A stretch of DNA of 64,000 bases, from positions 1 to 64,000 of the forward strand of contig NZ_AAMT01000013.1 in the NCBI RefSeq assembly GCF_000152805.1, in the 5' to 3' direction. This document shows, piece by piece, positions 57,843 to 64,000 of the stretch (position 1 is the first letter of the stretch; each line of letters opens with the position of its first letter). A model generated the notes under the pieces. It was not told the origin of the DNA. It ran no database searches and worked only from the letters and a program-made list of their open reading frames with translations. Both the position numbers and the translations under genes were made by a program. Source of the stretch: Maritimibacter alkaliphilus HTCC2654 (lineage in GTDB: Bacteria > Pseudomonadota > Alphaproteobacteria > Rhodobacterales > Rhodobacteraceae).

Positions 57843-58986
57843 CCTGCCTCATATCCTGGCCCTTTGCCTGCTGCCCGGTCTCGCTTTGTCTCAAGGCGTG
57901 CCGACCAATGACAGTGGGCTGACCGCGCGTGACATCGTCGAGACTGGCGATCGCGAGGCTGACTTGGCCGTTCAGGCCGACAAGCTTGCCGTGCGCGAAC
58001 TCATTGCCGAGATCGAACGGGAGCAGCTGGAAACCCTGCAACGCATCCTCGATGCCCAGACCAGCTTCGGCGGTCAGGGCTTGCCGGCTATGGTCTCGGG
58101 GCTGGAAAGCGGCAGCGGGGATCCGGCCCGGTCAGTCGAGGCGGTCTATGGCAATGCCGACATCGACCCCAATCCCGGCGGTGCGCAGATGTTCGGGGAT
58201 GCGGCGGAAAACATCGAGCAGCTCATTATCCGCGTGGCTCAGGAGACCAGCGGCTTTGCCGGCGTTGGCCGCGCGGGCCTCTCCCCGGTCCAATGGCGCG
58301 CACTCCTACAGGCGCTGATCTGGCAGGAAAGCCGTTTCACCATCGGTGCACGCTCTCCCGTCGGCGCCTTTGGCCTCACCCAGATCATGCCCGGTACCGC
58401 CAGCGATCTGGGCATCAATCCGGAATACTATGACAGCCCTTACCTGCAGGTGCATGGCGGTGCACGCTATCTCGCGACACAGCTCAACACCTTCGACGGC
58501 AATATCATCAATGCGCTCGCGGCCTATAACGCGGGACCCGGCCGGGTTTTCGAGTATGGCGGCGTGCCACCCTTTCGCGAGACCCAGCACTACGTCCAGG
58601 TGATCCCCGAACGCTATAACCTCTATTTGACCCGTATCGGCGGGATCGAAGCGCTTGGCACGATCGACCCCGCGCTTCTGGCCAATGCCAACCTCTCGCT
58701 CACTGGGCACGGCGCGACCTTTTATGGCAGCAACTCACCCGCCGCGATCAGGCAAGCCGCCCTACGTATTGCGGATATCGTCGAACGGATTTCCGAGACC
58801 GAGGATGTGCAGGAGAGCGTTGCGCTCAACACTTATGCCCGCGCCGAACTCGTGCGTCTCGTGGCCGCCCGCATCCGGCTTCAGGCCGCCCGCACCCGCG
58901 TGCTCTCCGCCGAAGAGCTGGCCCAGGCCAGCGCCCGCATGGCCGAAGGCGCGTTCATGGATTTTACGATCAGGGAGATTGAATGA
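57832..58986 (+). CDS. VirB5-like/lytic transglycosylase hybrid
   Basis: 384 residues from TTG 57832, with GGAGGG 5-6 bases before. A signal peptide (ending ALSQG) leads into a VirB5-like helical segment (about 20-120), then an SLT lytic transglycosylase domain (about 150-270; ALIWQESRFTIGARSPVGAFGLTQIMPG with the Glu), then a helical tail that ends VALNTYARAELVRLVAARIRL and FMDFTIREIE, matching the tail of the next gene's VirB5 (VDLNTRVTAELAIALVAM and FMDFTLPDLR). It seems to be a VirB5 with an inserted SLT domain. Overlaps the lipoprotein gene. Confidence 0.85.
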   Translation: MKSSLPHILALCLLPGLALSQGVPTNDSGLTARDIVETGDREADLAVQADKLAVRELIAEIEREQLETLQRILDAQTSFGGQGLPAMVSGLESGSGDPARSVEAVYGNADIDPNPGGAQMFGDAAENIEQLIIRVAQETSGFAGVGRAGLSPVQWRALLQALIWQESRFTIGARSPVGAFGLTQIMPGTASDLGINPEYYDSPYLQVHGGARYLATQLNTFDGNIINALAAYNAGPGRVFEYGGVPPFRETQHYVQVIPERYNLYLTRIGGIEALGTIDPALLANANLSLTGHGATFYGSNSPAAIRQAALRIADIVERISETEDVQESVALNTYARAELVRLVAARIRLQAARTRVLSAEELAQASARMAEGAFMDFTIREIE

Positions 58987-59795
58987 TGGGACATCTGCTC
59001 TTGAGGACAGCTTTGGCCACGACACTTGGGGTTGGTCTGCATCTTGGCGCCCTATCCCCCGTCCTCGCGCAAGGCGTGCCCGTCGTCGATACCCAGAACA
59101 TCGCGCAAAACATCCAGCAGCTGCGGCAGATGATCGAGGACGAGATCTTGCAAAACGAGCAGCTGACGCAGCTCCGCGAACAGCTCGGCCTTCTCACGGA
59201 CCAACTCGCGGAGCTGCAAAGAACCTACGAGGCCCTCACCCGCCTCGCCGAACTGCCGGAGATCATCCGGACGGAAATGGAAGACGAGTTGAATGGTCTG
59301 CTCGACCAGGAGTTCGGCGACATCCTCGCCACGATTGAGGCGATCAAGACTGGGGATTTCTCCGGCCTGTCCGGTTCTGGCGCAGGCGAGATCGAAACAC
59401 AGATGGACCGGGTGCTGGCCGATCTCGGATTTGACGATGACACCCTCTCGGAAATGGCCACCAGCGGCAATCCCGGGGCCAACCGCGTGGCGACGCAGGC
59501 CACCACCGGTGCCCTTGTCTCGGCCGCCGCCCAGAACAGCTATGAGGATGCCGGCCAATCGCTCGAGCGGGTGGACCGCCTTGTCGGGCTCATCGACGAC
59601 ATGGATGAGCTGAAGGAAAGCGTCGATCTCAACACCCGCGTCACGGCGGAACTGGCCATCGCGCTGGTCGCCATGTGGCAGCTCGAAGCGGTGCAGACCG
59701 TGGGCGACGGCACAGGCGGCGTGATCGATGCCGCCACCATCGCCGAAGAGCAGCGCTTCATGGACTTTACGCTGCCGGACCTGCGCGCAGACTGA
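58983..59795 (+). CDS. virB5: VirB5 minor pilin
   Basis: 270 residues: signal peptide (ending VLAQG), a long Gln/Leu-rich coiled-coil region (about 30-110), and the VirB5 C-terminal helical domain ending in FMDFTLPDLRAD. VirB5 sits at the pilus tip. Overlaps the hybrid gene's stop by 4 bases. Confidence 0.88.
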   Translation: MMGHLLLRTALATTLGVGLHLGALSPVLAQGVPVVDTQNIAQNIQQLRQMIEDEILQNEQLTQLREQLGLLTDQLAELQRTYEALTRLAELPEIIRTEMEDELNGLLDQEFGDILATIEAIKTGDFSGLSGSGAGEIETQMDRVLADLGFDDDTLSEMATSGNPGANRVATQATTGALVSAAAQNSYEDAGQSLERVDRLVGLIDDMDELKESVDLNTRVTAELAIALVAMWQLEAVQTVGDGTGGVIDAATIAEEQRFMDFTLPDLRAD

Positions 59796-59810
59796 TTTGA
59801 GGCATGACGC

Positions 59811-60464
59811 GTGGCGAGTGAACAGGAAATCATCGAAGAAGAGCTGGTCTATGGTGCTCTGCGCCGTGAACGCCTCTGGCAGCGCCTTGGGCTCTTCGGG
59901 CTCATCTTCGGCATTCTCGGATGCCTGAGCGCGGCGGCTGTCGCGATCCTCGATGTCGATCCGCCGCCTGTGGTCGTGCCCTATGATCCCGCCACCGGCT
60001 TTGCCCTGCCCGAGGCTTCGGTGGGCGCGACGTCTGTCACAGCCAACCAGGCTATCATCGAGGCAGAAGTCTTCCGCTATGTGACCGACCGGGAGGTCTA
60101 CAACCAGCTCGACAACGACCTGCGCATACGCAGCGTTCTGCACCGCTCGGACGGGGCCGCCGAGAGCGGGCTGCGCCAAATCTGGAACAGCGCCAACGAG
60201 AATTACCCGCCGACCGTCTATGGCCCCAATGCCCGGCTCGACGTGGAAATCCTCAGCATCAACCGGATCGGCACCAACCGCGCCACGGTCCGCCTGCGCA
60301 AGCGCCTGACGTCTATCAATGGCGTTCAGACAGGCCTCTTCACTGCCACGCTTCTCTTCGAGTTCCGCCCCGAGACCCGCCGCTCCATCGATGAGGTCTG
60401 GACCAACCCCTTCGGCTTCACGGTCCTCGAATATTCCGTCCGCTCCGACAGATTGGAGAATTGA
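59811..60464 (+). CDS. virB8: VirB8 inner membrane scaffold
   Basis: 217 residues from GTG 59811: short cytoplasmic N terminus, one helix (about 25-47), and the periplasmic VirB8 domain with TANQAIIEAEVFRYVTDREVYNQ and PFGFTVLEYSVR near the end. It nucleates assembly of the core complex. No virB6 lies between it and virB5. Confidence 0.92.
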   Translation: MASEQEIIEEELVYGALRRERLWQRLGLFGLIFGILGCLSAAAVAILDVDPPPVVVPYDPATGFALPEASVGATSVTANQAIIEAEVFRYVTDREVYNQLDNDLRIRSVLHRSDGAAESGLRQIWNSANENYPPTVYGPNARLDVEILSINRIGTNRATVRLRKRLTSINGVQTGLFTATLLFEFRPETRRSIDEVWTNPFGFTVLEYSVRSDRLEN

Positions 60465-60466
60465 AT

Positions 60467-61162
60467 TTGTTCCCTGCTCGACTTTTCATATTGCTGATTG
60501 CCCTGTTGCCCGGCCTTGCTTTCGCCGAAGCCATCCCGCGTGGCGGGCCCAATGACAATCGGGTGCGGCTGGCAACATATCAAGAAGGTCAGGTCTACCG
60601 CCTCAGCGTGTCGCTCACCCATGTGACCACGGTCGAGTTCGGGGAAGGCGAGAGCATCCGCTCGATCATCGCAGGCGACACGGAGGGCTTCGAGATCGAC
60701 GGCGTGCCGGGCGGCCAAGCCTTCGCGATCAAGCCCGTCGCGCGCGGGGTGCATACCAATGTGACCGTCTATACCAACCGCCGCAGCTACTACTTCAACG
60801 TCCAGGAGACCCGCAGCCCGACCTTCTACGTGGTCCAGTTCCGCTACCCCGAAGACAATGCACGGCCCGCGCGGGCCATCGCGGCACAAGCGCCGAACTA
60901 CAACTACGGGGCCAGCGCGCGGACCGAGTTCACCCCCACCCGTGTCTGGGATGACGGGACGTTTACGTATTTCGAATTCCCGCGGAACGCGCCGGTGCCC
61001 GCGATCTTCCGCTACGGCAATGGCCGAGAACGGACGGTCAACACGCAAGCCACCGAGGACGGCGTGATCCGGGTTTCCGGGGTGAACAGGCAATGGGTGC
61101 TGCGGATCGGAGACGAGGTGGTCTGTATCGAGGCCACACCACCTGCGGGAGTGGGATCATGA
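60467..61162 (+). CDS. virB9: VirB9 outer-membrane core protein
   Basis: 231 residues from TTG 60467, with GGAGA 7 bases before (TTG 60461 is the alternative). Signal peptide (ending AFAE), then VirB9 domains with DNRVRLATYQEGQVYRL, TNVTVYTNRRSYYFNV and a C-terminal domain with FPRNAPVPAIF and VSGVNRQWVLRIGDEVVCIE. It pairs with VirB7 and VirB10. The C-terminal Cys could be the disulfide partner of the lipoprotein at 57675. Confidence 0.9.
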   Translation: MFPARLFILLIALLPGLAFAEAIPRGGPNDNRVRLATYQEGQVYRLSVSLTHVTTVEFGEGESIRSIIAGDTEGFEIDGVPGGQAFAIKPVARGVHTNVTVYTNRRSYYFNVQETRSPTFYVVQFRYPEDNARPARAIAAQAPNYNYGASARTEFTPTRVWDDGTFTYFEFPRNAPVPAIFRYGNGRERTVNTQATEDGVIRVSGVNRQWVLRIGDEVVCIEATPPAGVGS

Positions 61163-62538
61163 GCGATACCGAAAACGCGGACCTTGAGAAACGTCTCGCC
61201 GCCCTTGAGCAGGGCAAAGGCGCGAGCTCACCCCCTGCCCCGCGACGCTCGCCGCTGCTGGCTTTGGTCGTTGTCCTCGTGATCGGTGCCGGCGGTGCAT
61301 TGCTCTATCTCCTGTCCCAACCCGAAGAAGAGGAGGCCCTGCCCACGGCCACGCCGGACGTATTTCAAAACGAAGGCGACGGGTTTGGCGCCATCGAAAC
61401 CCTCCCCCCACCCGAGCCCGAGGTGGTGTTGGCAGCACCCGAACCGGTGGAACCCAACGCCGAGCTTCTGGCGCAGCTCGCCGCCCTTCAGGCCCAGATC
61501 GAGGAGTTGCGCAATGCGCCCGAACCCGTCGTCGAGGAAGATACCGCTGCCGCCGAAGCCATCGATGCGCTGACAACCCAAATCGCGGCGCTGCAAGCCG
61601 CGTCAGAGGCCGCGCAACAGCAATTTCGCGATGAGCTCACGGCGCGTGATCGCGAACTTGAGCAACTCCGCATGGACCTCGAACTTGCGCAGCTTGAGGC
61701 CAACCGGCCCCTTCCCGCGCCCATCGGCCCCACCGAGGACGAATTGCGCGCGCGGGAAGAAGAGCGGCTCCGCCGCGAGGAGGAAGCAAGACGGCTCGCG
61801 GAACTTGAACGCCGCGCGGCTGAAGAACGGGCGTTTCAAGAGCGCCGCATCACCTCGCCCACCATCGCCTTTGCCGGCACCTCCGGTGCAAATGAGACGC
61901 CTCTGACCGAACGCACCTTCGGCGAAGTGACAGATTTCGTACTGAACGGCGCGCTGCCCACTTCGGTGACGCAAGCTGAGGTCATCGCCAATCCGTCCAA
62001 CACCATCAACCAGGGCACGATGATCCAGGCCGTCATGGAAACCGCTCTCGACAGTTCCCTGCCCGGCCAGACGCGTGCTGTTGTTTCCGAAGACGTGTTC
62101 AGTTTCGATGGCTCCCGCCTCCTGATCCCGCGCGGGTCCCGTCTCATCGGGCGGTATCGTTCTGGCGTCGATATCGCGCAGCGCCGGGTCACCATCGCCT
62201 GGGACCGGATCATCCTGCCTGACAATCAAACCATCCAGATCAGCTCCTTCGGGGGCGATGAACTGGGTCGTTCGGGTGTGACCGGCTTTGTCGACACGCG
62301 CTTTGATGAACGCTTTGGCTCGGCGGCGTTGATTTCTCTGATCTCCGCAGCGCCAAGCGCCGCTGCGGCAAATGTGCAGGACGAAACCGCCGCGGACGTG
62401 CTCGAAGACGTAGGCGATGATCTTGCCGATGCCACGGATAGTGTGATTGGCGACTACCTCTCAATCGGTCCCGTCATTTATGTCGACCAGGGGGCTCGCG
62501 TGACGGTGATGGTCGACCGCGATCTGGAGATATTCTGA
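61159..62538 (+). CDS. virB10: VirB10 channel core protein
   Basis: 459 residues: cytoplasmic N terminus, one helix (about 33-55), an acidic, proline-rich and then long coiled-coil segment (about 60-230), and the C-terminal TrbI/VirB10 beta-barrel domain with GSRLIGRYRSGV and TIAWDRIILPDNQTIQI. It spans both membranes. ATG 61159 overlaps the virB9 stop. Confidence 0.94.
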   Translation: MSDTENADLEKRLAALEQGKGASSPPAPRRSPLLALVVVLVIGAGGALLYLLSQPEEEEALPTATPDVFQNEGDGFGAIETLPPPEPEVVLAAPEPVEPNAELLAQLAALQAQIEELRNAPEPVVEEDTAAAEAIDALTTQIAALQAASEAAQQQFRDELTARDRELEQLRMDLELAQLEANRPLPAPIGPTEDELRAREEERLRREEEARRLAELERRAAEERAFQERRITSPTIAFAGTSGANETPLTERTFGEVTDFVLNGALPTSVTQAEVIANPSNTINQGTMIQAVMETALDSSLPGQTRAVVSEDVFSFDGSRLLIPRGSRLIGRYRSGVDIAQRRVTIAWDRIILPDNQTIQISSFGGDELGRSGVTGFVDTRFDERFGSAALISLISAAPSAAAANVQDETAADVLEDVGDDLADATDSVIGDYLSIGPVIYVDQGARVTVMVDRDLEIF

Positions 62539-62542
62539 GCCC

Positions 62543-63529
62543 ATGTCGCTGAGCTATCTCCAAACCTCGCTTGATCGGATCGACGCTGCCGCCCGCGACG
62601 ATGTCATCGAGATCTGCATCAATCCCGACGGCAGCTGCTGGGGCGAATTCCAGGGCGATCATTTCATGCGAAAGCTGGACCGGGCGTTGACCGCAACCGA
62701 AGTGAAAGACCTCGGCAACCAGATCGCCTCCTCCGCCAATACCACGATGAGCAAGGACCGCCCCATCGTCTCGGTCTCGATCACATACAAAGGGCGCCCG
62801 ATCCGCGCACAGGTCATCACCCCGCCTGCCGTGATCTCGGCGATGTCGATAAGCTTGCGGTTCTTCTCAAGCCTGCCGCTCGACGGGATCGCGCTTGATT
62901 TCCTCTATGGCAAGGAGCGCAAGCTCGAAGAACTCCGCCTCGAGAAGACCCGGGAACTGCGTGAAGTGGTGGCCGCGGGCGTGATCGACGATGCGCTGGC
63001 CTTTTGCGTCGACAACAAGCTCAACATGATCGTCTCGGGCGGCACCTCCACCGGCAAGACCGTCGCCGCGCGGAAGATCCTCTCTCATGTGCCTGCAGAA
63101 GAACGTATCGTCACCATCGAAGAAGCCGCCGAACTTCTGCCGACCCAGCCCAATGCCGTGACCCTCATCGCCAATCGCGACGCGGAGTTCCAGACAGCCG
63201 ACGTGCTGCTCACCGCAACGTTGCGCATGCGCCCGGATCGCATCATCCTCGGCGAGGTGCGCGGCAAGGAGGCTATGACCTTTCTGGAAGCCATCAACAC
63301 CGGTCATGGCGGGTCCATGACCACGCTTCACGCAGAAACACCGCAGCTCGCCGTACAGCGTCTGGCCATCGCAGCGCTCAAGACCGAGATCCCGATGACC
63401 TATGCCGACATGATCCAATACATCGAAAATTCCATAGACGTGATCATTCAGGCCGGTCGACACGACGGCAGGCGCGGCATCACCGAATTCTACCTCCCCG
63501 GAACAACCGAGATCGGAGCTTACCCATGA
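62543..63529 (+). CDS. virB11: VirB11 ATPase
   Basis: 328 residues: N domain (to about 150) and a RecA-like domain with Walker A GGTSTGKT (K172), Asp box IEEAAEL, Walker B RIILGEVRG and His box GHGGSMTTLHA. It is the hexameric ATPase that switches between pilus building and transport. Starts 4 bases after virB10 and overlaps the next small gene by 4 bases. Confidence 0.95.
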   Translation: MSLSYLQTSLDRIDAAARDDVIEICINPDGSCWGEFQGDHFMRKLDRALTATEVKDLGNQIASSANTTMSKDRPIVSVSITYKGRPIRAQVITPPAVISAMSISLRFFSSLPLDGIALDFLYGKERKLEELRLEKTRELREVVAAGVIDDALAFCVDNKLNMIVSGGTSTGKTVAARKILSHVPAEERIVTIEEAAELLPTQPNAVTLIANRDAEFQTADVLLTATLRMRPDRIILGEVRGKEAMTFLEAINTGHGGSMTTLHAETPQLAVQRLAIAALKTEIPMTYADMIQYIENSIDVIIQAGRHDGRRGITEFYLPGTTEIGAYP

Positions 63530-63714
63530 GGACCTTTGAATATGACATCCTGTTTTTCCAGGTGAAGAAGCAAAAGGACTACGACGCGATGCGAAGCGCC
63601 TTGAATGAGCGCGGCGCGGAGGGGTGGGAAGTCATTACAGCTGAAGCCGGTGACTACGGCTATACCACGTTCTTGAAGCGCGAGACCGCTGATACGAAGG
63701 CAGCATCAGAATGA
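63526..63714 (+). CDS. Small DUF4177-like protein
   Basis: 62 residues from ATG 63526, with GGAG 7 bases before. It has the pattern FEYDILFFQVKKQKDYDAMRSALNERGAEGWEVITAEAGDYGYTTFLKRE, a compact alpha/beta fold that is often called DUF4177. It overlaps virB11 and the following gene, so it belongs to the operon. Function unknown. Confidence 0.78.
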   Translation: MRTFEYDILFFQVKKQKDYDAMRSALNERGAEGWEVITAEAGDYGYTTFLKRETADTKAASE

Positions 63715-64000
63715 TGCGAGCCGCTGCAATCGGAAGCCTGCTCGTCGCTCTCAGCGCAACCGCTGGCGTCGCTGAACGGAACCTGACCCCAACGCGCGAT
63801 AACCCGCCAGATGTCTGTCCCGACCAGCCCCCAGAGCCACAGTGGATCCAGGACATCGATGTGCGCGGTTCCCACAAACGGCTCCTGATCCAACAGATTT
63901 ATCGGGCACAGAGCATGCAACGCATCGTTGAAGCCCAAAGCTGCGAATGCCCCACGCGGTATCCGTCTTGGGAGGCTGCTGAAGGTGTCTTCGTCGAGCA
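63711..64000 (+). CDS. Exported protein, partial at the window edge
   Basis: The frame opens at ATG 63711 (or 63714), overlapping the DUF4177 stop, and runs off the right edge (96 residues visible). Signal peptide (ending AGVAE), then DVCPDQPPEPQWIQDIDVRG and SCECPTRYPSWEAAEGV with four Cys. It resembles Cys-containing proteins found after virB11 in Rhodobacteraceae clusters; function unknown. Confidence 0.75.
   Translation, partial: MMRAAAIGSLLVALSATAGVAERNLTPTRDNPPDVCPDQPPEPQWIQDIDVRGSHKRLLIQQIYRAQSMQRIVEAQSCECPTRYPSWEAAEGVFVE

Noticed and set aside
59052-60179. Minus-strand frame of 375 codons across virB5 and virB8
   Set aside because: Antisense shadow of two conserved secretion genes.
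1-64000. CRISPR arrays, rRNA, tRNA
   Set aside because: No regularly spaced direct repeats with unique spacers and no tRNA-like or rRNA-like stretch was seen by eye; a covariance search was not possible.

Overview
The window looks like an accessory replicon or integrative island of an alphaproteobacterium, most likely of the Rhodobacteraceae/Roseobacter group. The reasons are high GC, abundant GTG and TTG starts, and protein families typical of that group; no rRNA, tRNA or core ribosomal gene was seen. About 50 kb form a metal-handling and cell-envelope maintenance region. The last 12 kb are a VirB-type type IV secretion (conjugation) cluster that runs off the right edge.

Layout. 1-3450: remnant of an ISL3-type insertion sequence that cuts a cation diffusion facilitator gene, then membrane proteins and a rhodanese. 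3637-10325: a two-component system in one operon with a SHOCT protein and the late cytochrome c maturation genes ccmF-ccmG-ccmH-ccmI. 10354-13069 (minus): a CueR-type promoter drives a small membrane protein, a small lipoprotein and a DsbD/ScsB-like reductase. 13225-18805: L,D-transpeptidase, several c-type cytochromes (one with a Met-rich insert), a multicopper oxidase and a DsbA/ScsC-like protein. 18848-23757: copper core with CopZ, CopA, CueR, a glutaredoxin-MauE fusion and a DUF305 membrane protein. 23937-30433: two more L,D-transpeptidases, a second multicopper oxidase, DsbB, a Met-rich EF-hand protein, DUF302 and Lgt. 30512-39560: a second copper-type P1B-ATPase, an APC permease, an IS5-type remnant fused in front of CcdA, a fourth L,D-transpeptidase and a Zn/Cd/Pb-type P1B-ATPase. 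39554-40385: MntR with a divergent secreted protein and a palindromic operator. 40480-48135 (minus): an eleven-gene operon (SCO, DsbB, DsbA, PCuAC, SCO, M23 peptidase, DUF411, ZIP, LspA, Lnt, small membrane protein) behind a ZntR/CadR/PbrR-type promoter, with the matching MerR gene divergent at 48313. 48824-51315: two CDF transporters, a transglutaminase-like protein and a SpoIIAA-like protein.

Regulation is the clearest unifying signal. Ten promoters have the MerR-family architecture, with exactly 19 bp between -35 and -10 around a dyad. Six carry a copper-type dyad (CCAG/CTGG) and four a Zn/Cd/Pb-type dyad (CTAG or CTACAG/CTGTAG); one cognate regulator of each class lies in the window. A third putative regulon is marked by tandem TACA repeats 10 bp apart at the two-component locus and upstream of L,D-transpeptidase and DsbB genes.

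Taken together, the region does more than export metal. It carries extra copies of periplasmic processes that copper and thiophilic metals are expected to damage: disulfide formation (two DsbA-like, two DsbB), its reductive branch (DsbD-like, CcdA), heme attachment to cytochromes c, lipoprotein maturation (Lgt, LspA, Lnt) and peptidoglycan 3-3 cross-linking (four L,D-transpeptidases).

51669-64000: conserved small proteins, an XRE repressor with candidate operators, then VirB1-like lytic transglycosylase, VirB2, VirB3, VirB4, a VirB7-sized lipoprotein, a VirB5/lytic transglycosylase hybrid, VirB5, VirB8, VirB9, VirB10, VirB11, a DUF4177 protein and a partial secreted protein. VirB6 and VirD4 are not in the window.
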